From positions 992,001 through 1,056,000 of the forward strand of contig CBDFFW010000001.1 in the NCBI GenBank assembly GCA_965246945.1: DNA of 64,000 nucleotides. Reading direction: 5' to 3'. Every line of letters begins with the position of its first letter. Position 1 is the stretch's first letter. Both the position numbers and the translations under genes were made by a program. This document shows positions 34,188-43,248 of this stretch, piece after piece. Under the pieces are notes generated by a model that saw nothing but the letters and a program-made list of their open reading frames with translations, had not been told where the DNA came from and made no database searches. Source of the DNA: CBDFFW01 sp965246945 (lineage in GTDB: Bacteria > Pseudomonadota > Alphaproteobacteria > UBA11073).

Positions 34188-34910
34188 ATGGTGGTCATCT
34201 ACGATGCGGTGGAACGCCGGCGGAAAGAAAATCAAACACGCATTATCTGGCGCGTGTTTGGTTTTATTTTGGTGCTTGGCGGATTGGCATTGGCGTTTCA
34301 ATTGGGCCTCAATGCGGGCCGCGTGAAAGAGGCCGCGTGGAAAGCCGAGCGCGATCAATTCGCGCAGCAAAATGCGGTGTTGCAAAGCCAGATAACCGAT
34401 ATCAAAGGGCAAGCGCTGGCGGCCAATAACCGCTATCAAACCTTGGCCGAGCAGTATCAACAGGATATCGGCGATCCGGCCATTCGGCAATTGGTGCCGT
34501 TACTGCGGGACCGGTTAAAGCGCGGTTTAACGGCTGACCGCTTGGCACAAGTATTGGCCAATGCCGAAAATCAGCGGCAATGCAGCACGCCGGAAGTGAA
34601 ACGGTTGATTGTGAAAACCCCAGCTTCACGCGGACCGGCTAGCAAAGTTAATTTGGCCGATGGCCTGTTTAGCGTTAGCGCCGAAGGGGCTTCGGCGCGG
34701 AATAAAAATAAAGGCGCGGAAACCTGGTTTGATCCAGCTGGGCCGATTAAAGTGACGGTGATGATTAAAGATCTGCAACCGATGATTTGGGAAGATAAAT
34801 TGCCACTGCACCAAACCATCAGTTTAGGTACCACCGAATACCGGTTTACGATTACCAAAAGCGCACAATCTTATATTGAGATTGTACTAGATCAATGCGC
34901 GCGGAGTTAG
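34188..34910 (+). CDS. single-pass membrane protein with coiled coil, unknown function
   Basis: A 240-residue protein. A charged N-terminus (YDAVERRRKENQTRI) precedes one membrane helix (VFGFILVLGGLALAFQLGL). A coiled-coil stretch follows (about residues 45-95, KAERDQFAQQNAVLQSQITDIKG), then a beta-rich C-terminal domain. The order resembles DUF6776-type inner-membrane proteins, but I do not claim membership. It is probably anchored in the inner membrane with the coil in the periplasm. It is flanked by a family A repeat upstream and a family B repeat downstream. Confidence 0.75.
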   Translation: MVVIYDAVERRRKENQTRIIWRVFGFILVLGGLALAFQLGLNAGRVKEAAWKAERDQFAQQNAVLQSQITDIKGQALAANNRYQTLAEQYQQDIGDPAIRQLVPLLRDRLKRGLTADRLAQVLANAENQRQCSTPEVKRLIVKTPASRGPASKVNLADGLFSVSAEGASARNKNKGAETWFDPAGPIKVTVMIKDLQPMIWEDKLPLHQTISLGTTEYRFTITKSAQSYIEIVLDQCARS

Positions 34911-34912
34911 TC

Positions 34913-35047
34913 GCCGTCATCCCGACGAAAGTCGGGATCCAGTGATGTAAATGTGCACGAAGTGCTCTTTAATTATTTGTGTAATTTGTATCACGCAATG
35001 CGTGATTATTTTGGCCACTGGATCCCGACTTTCGTCGGGATGACGGC
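34913..35047. repeat. family B palindrome with perfect 32-base arms
   Basis: The left arm (34913-34944, beginning GCCGTCATCCCGACG) and the right arm (35016-35047, ending CGTCGGGATGACGGC) are exact inverse copies over 32 bases. Each arm itself holds a CCCGACgaaaGTCGGG hairpin. The 71-base centre holds a smaller CACGCAATGCGTG palindrome. It lies between a plus-strand gene and the convergent ftsY. Confidence 0.95.
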
Positions 35048-35050
35048 CGA

Positions 35051-36103
35051 TTATAAACCCAATAACGCCTTGGCAAAATCATCCGCATCAAATTGTTTTA
35101 AATCATCTGGCGTTTCGCCAACGCCGATGGCATGAATAGGTAGTTGAGTTTGCAAAGCGATGGGCAGCACGATGCCCGCTTTGGCAGTGCCGTCTAATTT
35201 GGTGATGATCAGGCCGGTGAGGCCAACGGCTTCTTTAAAGATAGCCGCTTGCGCCAAGCCGTTTTGGCCGATGGTGGCATCTAAAATTAACAGCGCATGG
35301 TGCGGCGCGGCGGGAATAACTTTTTGCGCGACGCGGACGATTTTGCTGAGTTCAGCCATTAAATCCGCTTTGTTGGGTTGGCGGCCAGCGGTATCGATTA
35401 AGACGATGTCATAACCTTCATTCTCGGCTTGTTGCAAGGCATCGTAAACCAACCCAGCGCTATCTTGTTGTTTGGCGCTGCCGTTTTCCCGCTGTAATAA
35501 TTTAACGCTGGTGCGCTGCGCCCAAATGGCGAGCTGTTCGCCAGCGGCCGCGCGAAATGTATCGCCGGCGACCAGCATAATTTTTTTGCCTTCCTGCTGC
35601 CATTGCTGCGCGAGTTTAGCAATTGTCGTGGTTTTGCCAGCACCGTTAACGCCAACAATTAACAGCACTTCGGGCTTATTGCGCAGATTGATGTATAGCG
35701 GCTTGGCAAATGGCGCTAAGCGCTTAGCGATCAATTCGGCTAAGGTTTGTTTGACTTCAGCCATCGTGACATTTTGACCAAATTTGTTGCGATCAAATTC
35801 GGCGATAATTTCACCGGCGGCTTTTACGCCCAGATCTGCACCGATCAATAATTCTTCTAAATCGGCTAAGGTGCCTTCATCCAATTTGCGGTGCAGCAAT
35901 AATTCGGTGAGGCCCGATTGCAAATTTTGTGAGGAGCGGTTCAGGCCTTTTTGCAAGCGTTGCAGCCAACCGGTTTTGGCTGGTTCATTCACAGCAACAG
36001 GTTCAGCAATTATGGTTGGTGGCGCGTGATCAATAACCGGTAATGGTTGTTCAACTGGTTGGTTAGGCTCGGCCTTGTCCTTGCGCTTTAAAAAATCAAA
36101 CAT
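35051..36103 (-). CDS. ftsY: signal recognition particle receptor FtsY
   Basis: A 350-residue SRP GTPase that docks ribosome-SRP complexes at SecYEG. The short acidic/proline-rich A region (about residues 1-45) is followed by the N domain (LQKGLNRSSQNLQSGLTELLLH) and the G domain with GVNGAGKTTTIAKLA (P loop), DTFRAAA, DTAGRQPNK and TKLDGTAKAG. The end is IGVGETPDDLKQFDADDFAKALLGL, typical of FtsY. The ATG is at 36103. It is divergent from lysC, with a 113-base spacer in which I see no further gene. Confidence 0.97.
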   Translation of the reverse strand: MFDFLKRKDKAEPNQPVEQPLPVIDHAPPTIIAEPVAVNEPAKTGWLQRLQKGLNRSSQNLQSGLTELLLHRKLDEGTLADLEELLIGADLGVKAAGEIIAEFDRNKFGQNVTMAEVKQTLAELIAKRLAPFAKPLYINLRNKPEVLLIVGVNGAGKTTTIAKLAQQWQQEGKKIMLVAGDTFRAAAGEQLAIWAQRTSVKLLQRENGSAKQQDSAGLVYDALQQAENEGYDIVLIDTAGRQPNKADLMAELSKIVRVAQKVIPAAPHHALLILDATIGQNGLAQAAIFKEAVGLTGLIITKLDGTAKAGIVLPIALQTQLPIHAIGVGETPDDLKQFDADDFAKALLGL

Positions 36104-36216
36104 CTTCCAATTGTTGTAGCAAAGAAATCAGCAGGTTTGAAGGTTTTCGCCATAGGTGATGGTAGACAGTTGCTTAAGCGCTAATTACGCTATGTTTTTT
36201 AATTAGGAAGTATCGC

Positions 36217-37461
36217 ATGCCGCGCATCGTTCAAAAATTTGGGGGCACCTCGGTGGCCAGCGTTAGCCATATTTTGGATGCGGCCAAGAAAACCAAGGCT
36301 GAGCTGGAGCGTGGGCATCAAGTCGCCGTAGTTGTGTCGGCGATGAGTGGGGTAACCAATCAGTTGGTCGGTTATGTGGATGAAATTACCACAGCGCATG
36401 ATGGCCGCGAATATGATTCGGTGGTGGCCAGCGGCGAGCAGGTGACAGCGGGTTTATTTGCCTTGGCCCTGCAACAATTGGGTATTCCCGCGCGGTCTTA
36501 TCTCGGCTGGCAGGTACCGATTATTACGGATAGTTCGCATGGCAAAGCGCGGATTAAAGAAATTCCCGCCAAAGATATGCAAGAAACGCTGGCGCGCGGC
36601 GAAGTGCCAGTGATTGCCGGTTTCCAGGGCCTGAGCGAGGATGAGCGGATTACGACATTGGGCCGCGGGGGCTCCGATACTTCGGCAGTGGCATTAGCGG
36701 CAGCCTTGGAAGCGGATCGCTGCGATATTTATACGGATGTGGATGGGGTTTATACGACCGATCCGCGGATTGTAAAAAAAGCGCGCAAAATCCCGCGGAT
36801 TGCTTATGAGGAAATGCTGGAAATGGCCTCGGTTGGGGCCAAAGTTTTACAGGTGCGCTCGGTTGCCATGGCGATGAAACAGCGCGTGCGGGTACAAGTA
36901 TTATCAACTTTCGAAGCAGCGTGCGGCAGTGATTTGCCAGGCACGCTGGTAGTGGACGAGGACGAAATTATGGAAAAAGAACTGGTAACCGGCATCGCTT
37001 ACAGTAAAGACGATGCGCAAATCACGTTGGTAAGTGTGCGGGATACGCCAGGCGTGGCCGCGGCCGTGTTTCAACCATTGGCCGATGCGGGCATTAATGT
37101 GGATATGATTGTGCAAGATATTGCGCCTGGCCAAAACCATACTACCAATATGACCTTTACCGTGAATAAGCGGGATGTGGATCAAACTATTGCCATTTAT
37201 GAACAGGCCAAAGCGGAAGGTCGTTTGGAATACGATAAAATCACCGCCCAAAAAGATGTGGTGAAAATTTCCGCCATTGGTGTCGGCATGCGCACCCATG
37301 CCGGCGTGGCGCTGACCATGTTTAAAACCCTGGCGGAAAATCAGATTAATATTGATGTGATTGCGACTTCGGAAATCAAGGTCAGCGTGTTGGTGAATGA
37401 GAAATACGCGGAACTGGCGATGCGTAGTTTGCATACGGCTTATGGGTTGGATGCTGAATAG
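36217..37461 (+). CDS. lysC: aspartate kinase
   Basis: A 414-residue aspartokinase, the first step from aspartate to lysine, threonine and methionine. Marks are the N-terminal IVQKFGGTSVAS, GFQGLSEDERITTLGRGGSDTSAVALA, and DIYTDVDGVYTTDPRIV. Two C-terminal ACT domains start near residue 265 (ITLVSVRDTPGVAAAVFQPLADAGINVD and ISAIGVGMRTHAGVALTMFKTLAENQI), the usual sites for feedback by lysine and threonine. A good ribosome-binding site, TTAGGAAG, precedes the ATG. A strong terminator follows at 37488. Confidence 0.97.
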   Translation: MPRIVQKFGGTSVASVSHILDAAKKTKAELERGHQVAVVVSAMSGVTNQLVGYVDEITTAHDGREYDSVVASGEQVTAGLFALALQQLGIPARSYLGWQVPIITDSSHGKARIKEIPAKDMQETLARGEVPVIAGFQGLSEDERITTLGRGGSDTSAVALAAALEADRCDIYTDVDGVYTTDPRIVKKARKIPRIAYEEMLEMASVGAKVLQVRSVAMAMKQRVRVQVLSTFEAACGSDLPGTLVVDEDEIMEKELVTGIAYSKDDAQITLVSVRDTPGVAAAVFQPLADAGINVDMIVQDIAPGQNHTTNMTFTVNKRDVDQTIAIYEQAKAEGRLEYDKITAQKDVVKISAIGVGMRTHAGVALTMFKTLAENQINIDVIATSEIKVSVLVNEKYAELAMRSLHTAYGLDAE

Positions 37462-37487
37462 TTTTGCTTCAAAATGTGAAACATAAA

Positions 37488-37517
37488 AAACCCCTTTATC
37501 CGTAGATAAAGGGGTTT
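37488..37517. terminator. bidirectional intrinsic terminator
   Basis: A 13-base perfect stem, AAACCCCTTTATC / GATAAAGGGGTTT, with loop CGTA. A-rich sequence before and T-rich after let it end both lysC (+) and the 1212-residue gene (-). Confidence 0.9.
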
Positions 37518-37543
37518 AAATTTGTCTGACTTTTACATCAAAC

Positions 37544-40500
37544 TTAGCTGAGGTTATTGTTTCTTGCAGTTGCAAAATTATTGCCGGCAACAGTGGGTGC
37601 TTTGGTATCAGTAGTGCCTTTACCCATAATGATATCAGCTACCAGATCAGCACCAGATTTTGGTGATACAGCACCTTTTAGTGCCACTTCTTTTACATCT
37701 GGTTTGAATGGTACATAAGTTCTACCAGCAACTGTGAATTTGGCATCTGCACCTGTGGTACCAGGAACTTGTTTCACTCTATTGTATCGGCCACCATCAC
37801 TGGTTTCGCTGCCTGGATGAACACCTTCTGGTTTTGGTGGGACAGCAGGTTTCTGTGGTGAAGCTGCCGGTACAGTTGCTGGATCGGGAACAGAAACTTT
37901 TAAATCTTTAGCATTACTAAAAACGTTAAGGAGATTTTTTTTCTGTTCGTCTTTAGCAAGTGTTGATCCAGTAAATCCAATCGGTGCTTCATTACCTACT
38001 TTTAGATCAATTCCTTGAATAGTTTTAGTAATGATATATTTAACGTTGTCTTTATCTAAATAACTAATCACCGAACCAACAGGGATTGTTTTATCATTTA
38101 CATCAACTAATTTGTTATACAATTCTTCGCCAGTAAATTTGGTTGGTAAAACCACCAACGCGACTGGTGCTGGCGGATTTGACGCAGCAAGCGGTGCTGT
38201 TGCAGCTGGTGCTGTGTCACTTGATGTTGGTGACGCTGCTGAAGTGACCGCCGCTGTTGCTGCTGCCACGGTATTGCCCAAAGTGTTGTTGATTGGTGAA
38301 ATCGGTTTTTGATCTGCACCAGTCATAGTTACGGTAGAAGCACTGGTTAACACGCTAGCATAGGTTCGAATGAATTCATCGGTAGGAAGACCAGAAGTTT
38401 TGGCGCCAAAAGGACCCCATTCTTTACCATCTGCAGCCACAATTTTCCAACCGGTCGCAGCGTTGGTGGCAGTAACCACTTTTCCATCACTGGTTTGGAA
38501 AGTGATGCTGCCATTTTGCGGTACCTTGTTTACATTCGCTGGTACATCTTGTTTAAATTGCGCGGTAATAGCATCCGGTGTTGCAGCGGCTAATGAGACA
38601 GTATTTGACACTGCGACAGGTGTAGCGGTGGTTACTCTACCAGAAGGTGAAGTGGTAACCGTGGTACCTAATGGTTTACCATCTTTATCATAAAAAGCCA
38701 ATTTTTGGGTTAATGGATCAGTAAACACTTTACCATAATCACGCATAAGCTCGGCAGTAGTAACATCTTTTGTTTTAGCAGTTTCCGTTGGCAACCAAGC
38801 AACTTGATTACCAGCTTTATCACGCGCAACAATATTCCAATTACCTTTGACTTTGGTAACTTCAACGGCAAGGTAATTAACATTGGAATTAGCAAGATTT
38901 ACATCTTTAAATGCATTAAATCGCAATACGGTGCCATCTGGAGCCGCATTTAAATAAGATTCTGTAACCGCTGGCTGAACTGCAGTGGCAGGTGCTGCAG
39001 CAACAGGTGCCGCCGCTGGCGCTGCTGAAACCGGAGCCCCATTAATTTTAACCAATGGTGTTACTTTTTCCACAGCTGCCAAATCTGCTTTTAATTGCGC
39101 TTGATTGGCTTCTTCATTCAACAGCTTGGCAATGATAGCTGCTTTTACAGCATCAGCAGAACTATCAGACTTCGTTTGCACTTTAAGTGCACCAGCAATG
39201 GTCAATAATTTGTCTGCGCCAATTTTATCAAAAGTTGCCGTTAGGTTAACTTTGTAACCATCAGTGCCCACTACACCTATTACTTTGCCAGCGGCAATTA
39301 ATGCTGCACGATCAACCTTTGGCTCCGTCTTGTTATAAGTGGTAACTAAGTTATTGTAGAGATTTTCTCCACGCTGAACCGCAACTGCTTCCCAGTAAAC
39401 TTTTCCAGAGTGATCAACGACTTCCCAAGTTTGTTGTAATTCTTTACCATTTTTGCTAATTTCATCAATAATTGGCTGGTCAATATTTTTAAATGCTACA
39501 TCAGCATTTTTGGCCGCAACTTTATCAATTGCCGCTTTACCAGCTGTGATTTGCTTAGTTAAATCAGCAATTTGTGATCTTTTAGTAGCGACAATTGGTG
39601 ATTTTTTGGTAGTCGCACGTTTTTTGTTGCGTTTGGCAAGATTAGCAAGTTCTTCCAAATCGGCCTCTAATTTGCTTCTTTGGTCGTCTAATGCTTTAAG
39701 CCGATCACTTTCTATAGCTCTCTCATTTTTAATATAACTTGCTTTGGCTTGTTTAATAGTTGGATTTTTACCTAAATAACCAATTTCCAAATATTTTGCT
39801 AAAAGGAAGGCAATGTTATTCCGATCGGCATCCGTGCTGTTATAACGTTTGCTAACAAAAGCATATAATTTAGGCGAACTTTCCATAACTGTTTTAACCC
39901 AGGCATCGCGCTGGTCGGTATACAATTTGGCTTTGGCTACGGCATCCGCACCCAATACTTCTGCTGGCAGTTTGCCGGTATAAAAAGTGCCGGCAAATTT
40001 ACCATTATTAAGATTGGCTGCTTTGTCTGAATTTTGGACATAGGCGGCCGCGTAGTCTCTGGTTTCTGTGATAATTTGTGCAACATTGCTAGCACCCAAA
40101 GGCACTTTGTCAAAAGCAGCGCGGGTAATTTTGTCGGCACCTTCTTGAGAAGTGCGGACAGCATCATAATGTAATGCATTGGTTCGGTAAGCCCATTTAC
40201 GCAAATTCAGGTCACCACCTGGCACAGTAACAATGGCATCTTTGTTGACGACTGGGACGACTGGCTTGAAAAGCGGCTTTATTTTGGCATCAAACTCGTT
40301 GTAGATATTCAGCAATTCGCCTTCGTAAACTTCACGCATGCCATTAGTGTGCGCTTTGGTTTCATGATCGGTTTTTGCGCCTGCATTGGTTGCCATTTTG
40401 CCATGTGGCGTATAAGTAATATTGGTAAAACGCAATTTGCTGAAATCGATATTGCCGCCAACAGCTTCATCCAATTGACCTTCGGTCGGTTGGCCAGGGC

Positions 40501-41182
40501 GAAAACCTTTATGATCATTGAATTTATCAACGTAAAATTTTAACGTCTTATCTTTGTCAAAACGGGCATAAACACGCTGAGTTGTTTCTTGACCATCTTT
40601 GCCAGTAATGACGCGGTCGAAATTATAGACGATATCGTTGCGACGTATGCCTTCAACATCGGTAATTTTGTTAACAGCGGTTGCCAATTGGGTTGCCAGT
40701 GCAATCGCTTCATTCTTTCTGTCAGCAGGAACGGTGGCTAAACGGTCAAACAAACCGGCCAGCGCTTTACCAATAATTTGTTCTTGGTTATTTTCAACCG
40801 GAACTTTTAAAACAGTTGGAACTTCTCCCCGAATAACATCGCCGCGTTTAGTAACTAATTTATAAGTAATGAATGTGGCGGCAATGGCTGCGGCCATCCA
40901 GCCATATCTTTGCCAATTTGAAACATGGTGATGATGGCCGGTATCGCCATTGTTTGATGGTGGTGGCGTATTATCGCCAGGAGTAGGAGGCTGAACAGTT
41001 GTGGTCGTTGTATTATCAACGGGGGGTGTATAAGCACCACTACCAGCAGGAAGACCCGTTGTCGATGGTGTAACAACTGGAGTGGTAGTGCCACCTGGAA
41101 TGGTGACGGTATCACCGACTTTAGCGGTGGTAGTACCGATTGAAGCAGCGCCATTACCCTGATCTATTATATCTCGACCCAT
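37544..41182 (-). CDS. 1212-residue modular protein of unknown function
   Basis: I recognise no family. Residues 1-90 are threonine/proline/glycine-rich and end in GHHHH. A membrane helix lies at about 93-110 (YGWMAAAIAATFITYKLV). A long globular part follows, with a coiled coil near residues 480-550 (SDRLKALDDQRSKLEADLEEL and a lysine-rich stretch). The C-terminal half holds about three diverged modules near residues 750, 885 and 1030. They share a start like GSVISYLDKDNVKYIITK, then a GW/GNW strand and an LMRDYG or FIRTYA helix. Alanine/threonine/proline linkers separate them. GENLYNNLV and GEELYNKLV mark related positions. The ribosome-binding site AGGAGA is strong. It may be a large envelope or secreted protein. 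Confidence 0.8.
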   Translation of the reverse strand: MGRDIIDQGNGAASIGTTTAKVGDTVTIPGGTTTPVVTPSTTGLPAGSGAYTPPVDNTTTTTVQPPTPGDNTPPPSNNGDTGHHHHVSNWQRYGWMAAAIAATFITYKLVTKRGDVIRGEVPTVLKVPVENNQEQIIGKALAGLFDRLATVPADRKNEAIALATQLATAVNKITDVEGIRRNDIVYNFDRVITGKDGQETTQRVYARFDKDKTLKFYVDKFNDHKGFRPGQPTEGQLDEAVGGNIDFSKLRFTNITYTPHGKMATNAGAKTDHETKAHTNGMREVYEGELLNIYNEFDAKIKPLFKPVVPVVNKDAIVTVPGGDLNLRKWAYRTNALHYDAVRTSQEGADKITRAAFDKVPLGASNVAQIITETRDYAAAYVQNSDKAANLNNGKFAGTFYTGKLPAEVLGADAVAKAKLYTDQRDAWVKTVMESSPKLYAFVSKRYNSTDADRNNIAFLLAKYLEIGYLGKNPTIKQAKASYIKNERAIESDRLKALDDQRSKLEADLEELANLAKRNKKRATTKKSPIVATKRSQIADLTKQITAGKAAIDKVAAKNADVAFKNIDQPIIDEISKNGKELQQTWEVVDHSGKVYWEAVAVQRGENLYNNLVTTYNKTEPKVDRAALIAAGKVIGVVGTDGYKVNLTATFDKIGADKLLTIAGALKVQTKSDSSADAVKAAIIAKLLNEEANQAQLKADLAAVEKVTPLVKINGAPVSAAPAAAPVAAAPATAVQPAVTESYLNAAPDGTVLRFNAFKDVNLANSNVNYLAVEVTKVKGNWNIVARDKAGNQVAWLPTETAKTKDVTTAELMRDYGKVFTDPLTQKLAFYDKDGKPLGTTVTTSPSGRVTTATPVAVSNTVSLAAATPDAITAQFKQDVPANVNKVPQNGSITFQTSDGKVVTATNAATGWKIVAADGKEWGPFGAKTSGLPTDEFIRTYASVLTSASTVTMTGADQKPISPINNTLGNTVAAATAAVTSAASPTSSDTAPAATAPLAASNPPAPVALVVLPTKFTGEELYNKLVDVNDKTIPVGSVISYLDKDNVKYIITKTIQGIDLKVGNEAPIGFTGSTLAKDEQKKNLLNVFSNAKDLKVSVPDPATVPAASPQKPAVPPKPEGVHPGSETSDGGRYNRVKQVPGTTGADAKFTVAGRTYVPFKPDVKEVALKGAVSPKSGADLVADIIMGKGTTDTKAPTVAGNNFATARNNNLS

Positions 41183-41327
41183 AAAAATCTCCTGTATGAA
41201 TGATGTTATCGTGAATTGATTAACAATATATAACCATGCAACTATTAAAGTTTAAATAAAAAACTTTAGGAAAATGTGGCATAAATGCGGTTATTTTAGG
41301 ACCCCTTTATAAAATAAGGGAAAATTC

Positions 41328-42053
41328 CTAATGAAAGCTTTGTATTAAGCTGCCACAAATCAGGCGCCAACCGTCCAAAAGCACAAAAAAGATGATTTTA
41401 AAGGGTAACGCTACCGTGGCGGGTGGCAACATCATCATCCCCATAGCCAATAAAATCGAAGAAACAACCATGTCGATCACCAGAAATGGGACAAAAATCA
41501 GGAAACCAATCTCAAAAGCACGTTTTAGCTCAGAAATCATAAAGGCAGGAATTAAAACCTTAAGCGGTGTGGCCGCAGGTTCGGTGACTTGTTCTTTGCC
41601 TAAGTCCATAAAAAAGGCCAATTCGCCTTCGCGCGTATTGCGCAGCATAAAGTCACGGAAGGGAGCGACTGTCTTATCAAAGGCCTCGGTCTCATTAATT
41701 TGTTCTTGGGTATAGGGACGAATTCCTTGCTCCCAAGCGGTTTGTAGCGTGGGCTGCATGATGAATAATGTCAGAAACATGGCAAGGCTGGTGAGCACCA
41801 CATTGGGGGGTGATTGCTGCAAACCGATCGCCGTACGGATAAAGGAAAATACGATAATAATTCGTGTAAACGAGGTCACCATCAGCAGGATAGACGGCGC
41901 GAGTGACAAGATAGTGGTCAGCGCAATCAGTTGCACCACCCGGTTGGTAACACTGGCCCCGCCGCCGCCCATATCCAGCGTCAGACTTTGCGCATGCGCC
42001 AATAGCGGCAGCATTAGCATGGCAAGGAAGAGAAGGGGGGCAAAACGGCGCAT
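41328..42053 (-). CDS. fliP: flagellar export apparatus protein FliP
   Basis: A 241-residue FliP with signal peptide (FAPLLFLAMLMLPLLAHA). FliP is a core channel subunit of the flagellar type III export gate, forming a ring with FliQ and FliR. Family signatures are ILSLAPSILLMVTSFTRIIIVFSFIRTAIG and FLIFVPFLVIDMVVSSILLAMGMMMLPP near the C-terminus. The gene is last in a tightly packed set, starting at the last base of the fliO stop. fliQ, fliR and flhB are not in the window. Confidence 0.97.
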   Translation of the reverse strand: MRRFAPLLFLAMLMLPLLAHAQSLTLDMGGGGASVTNRVVQLIALTTILSLAPSILLMVTSFTRIIIVFSFIRTAIGLQQSPPNVVLTSLAMFLTLFIMQPTLQTAWEQGIRPYTQEQINETEAFDKTVAPFRDFMLRNTREGELAFFMDLGKEQVTEPAATPLKVLIPAFMISELKRAFEIGFLIFVPFLVIDMVVSSILLAMGMMMLPPATVALPFKIIFFVLLDGWRLICGSLIQSFH

Positions 42054-42343
42054 TATGAATCGCTTTGTTCAGGAGACACCGTTTCGGGCTGCAGCACAAC
42101 CATGCTTTGTGTGGGGCTGATTAATAATAATTGCTGACTGGCATCGCATTGCACCAAAACCAGCTTATTTTTGGCATCCAATGACAAGGTTTCGAGAATT
42201 TTTAAACGGCGTTCGGATCCCGTCTTAAAAAGCTGCGGTTGTTTTTGCTGCCACCATTTGGCCAGCAGCGCACAAATACCTAGCAAAGCCATTACCACAC
42301 TTAATGCGAGCAAGGCGCGTAGCCATAACCAATGATCAGCCAT
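42053..42343 (-). CDS. fliO: flagellar biosynthesis protein FliO
   Basis: A 96-residue protein with one N-terminal membrane helix (LLALSVVMALLGICALLAKWW) and the short cytosolic domain of FliO (RRLKILETLSLDAKNKLVLVQCDASQQLLLISPTQSMVVL). FliO helps assemble the FliP ring. The fliO-fliP order and 1-base overlap support the call. FliO proteins diverge strongly, so context weighs heavily here. Confidence 0.85.
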   Translation of the reverse strand: MADHWLWLRALLALSVVMALLGICALLAKWWQQKQPQLFKTGSERRLKILETLSLDAKNKLVLVQCDASQQLLLISPTQSMVVLQPETVSPEQSDS

Positions 42344-42597
42344 TAGTTATCTTGCAGCTGTGCGGCGAGTTGATCAAGCCGGTCGATTAAAACTTTTAAC
42401 GCGGGCAGCGCTTGTTGTTGAATAGTATGTGGTGCAGCCCGCAGGATGTGTAGCACTTGTTCAGCTTGGTATTGTAATATATTTAGCGGCGGGCAGACCC
42501 GACCTGCTTTAATTGCCGCTTCATAATCGTCTAATTCACGGCCAAGCTTGGTGAAAAGTGGCAGCAGCGTTGCTTCAAGGGAAACAAATTCAGTCAT
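42343..42597 (-). CDS. small helical protein of flagellar operon
   Basis: An 84-residue all-helical protein (FVSLEATLLPLFTKLGREL, LQYQAEQVLHILRAAPHTI, ALKVLIDRLDQLAAQL). No family is certain. Size and position between an FlhB-like gene and fliO suggest a flagellar chaperone of the FlgN/FliT sort, but no signature proves it. It overlaps both neighbours by a base at start and stop, so it is surely cotranslated with them. Confidence 0.75.
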   Translation of the reverse strand: MTEFVSLEATLLPLFTKLGRELDDYEAAIKAGRVCPPLNILQYQAEQVLHILRAAPHTIQQQALPALKVLIDRLDQLAAQLQDN

Positions 42598-42902
42598 TAT
42601 TCATCGTTTATGTTCGTTTGTTTTAATTGCGCCAAACGGCCATTTTCACGGTAAACATGCGCCAAAATTTCAGCCACGGCAACCAATGCTTCCAGCGGAA
42701 TTTCCTGATCTAAATCGACCAGAGATAACATTTCAGTCAGCGTTTCATCTTTGCGGACTTTAATGCCATTATCAAAGGCGAGTTTTAAAATCTGTTCGGC
42801 AATATAGCCATGCCCGCTGGCCACCACGCGTGGTGCATTATCACGCGTGGGATCGTAAGAAAGCGCAATCGCCTTGGTTTGTTGGGGAAGATTGCTATCC
42901 AT
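42597..42902 (-). CDS. FlhB C-terminal-like export switch protein
   Basis: A 101-residue protein equivalent to the cytosolic C-terminal domain of FlhB/YscU without the membrane part (FhlB/YlqH type). It has KAIALSYDPTRDNAPRVVASGHGYIAEQILKLAFDNGIKV and IPLEALVAVAEILAHVY. The auto-cleavage motif NPTH of true FlhB is replaced by DPTRD, so self-cleavage is not expected. Such proteins can replace the FlhB C-terminus in part in flagellar export. It is first in the run to fliP and starts 1 bp after the barstar-like gene. Confidence 0.85.
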   Translation of the reverse strand: MDSNLPQQTKAIALSYDPTRDNAPRVVASGHGYIAEQILKLAFDNGIKVRKDETLTEMLSLVDLDQEIPLEALVAVAEILAHVYRENGRLAQLKQTNINDE

Positions 42903-42903
42903 G

Positions 42904-43239
42904 TTATTCCGCTAGCAAAAGCGCAATAAGGGGATTTAAGCCAGATTTTTCAAAACGTTTGTTAACGAATGCTGTGCATTCAATTAAATTATTATATTCT
43001 AGCGGACAACGCTTTTTAAAATCATCAATGTTATCTAAATGTAAAACCAGCAAGCCATTTTCAGAAATTTTTGTTTGGACCATATCATCACTATCGATGA
43101 TTGAACTCATGCAATCGATCCAGGCATCCCAGTTTTCACCATAAAAATCTGGAAATCCCATTGCTGACTTAAAAACTTTATGGAGACTGTCTTTGTCATG
43201 AATTTGTTCCGTTGGAATAGTAATAATTCTTGTTTGCAT
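42904..43239 (-). CDS. barstar family protein
   Basis: A 111-residue protein with the barstar pattern IPTEQIHDKDSLHKVFKSAMGFPDFYGENWDAWIDCMSSI. Barstar inhibits the secreted RNase barnase, with the acidic helix (here WDAWIDCM) blocking the active site. No barnase-like gene is seen nearby. It sits 9 bp after secA and 1 bp before the flagellar genes, on the same strand. Its base composition is AT-richer than its neighbours, which suggests an acquired gene. It may protect from a foreign RNase or have another protein partner. Confidence 0.85.
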   Translation of the reverse strand: MQTRIITIPTEQIHDKDSLHKVFKSAMGFPDFYGENWDAWIDCMSSIIDSDDMVQTKISENGLLVLHLDNIDDFKKRCPLEYNNLIECTAFVNKRFEKSGLNPLIALLLAE

Positions 43240-43248
43240 AATTTGCTC

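Noticed and set aside
36104..36216. Lysine riboswitch before lysC
   Set aside because: The 113-base spacer is shorter than that class and lacks its conserved junction sequences; only a ribosome-binding site is recognisable.
41290..41330. CCCTT...AAGGG hairpin after fliP as a terminator
   Set aside because: Stem is short and no T tract follows on the minus strand.
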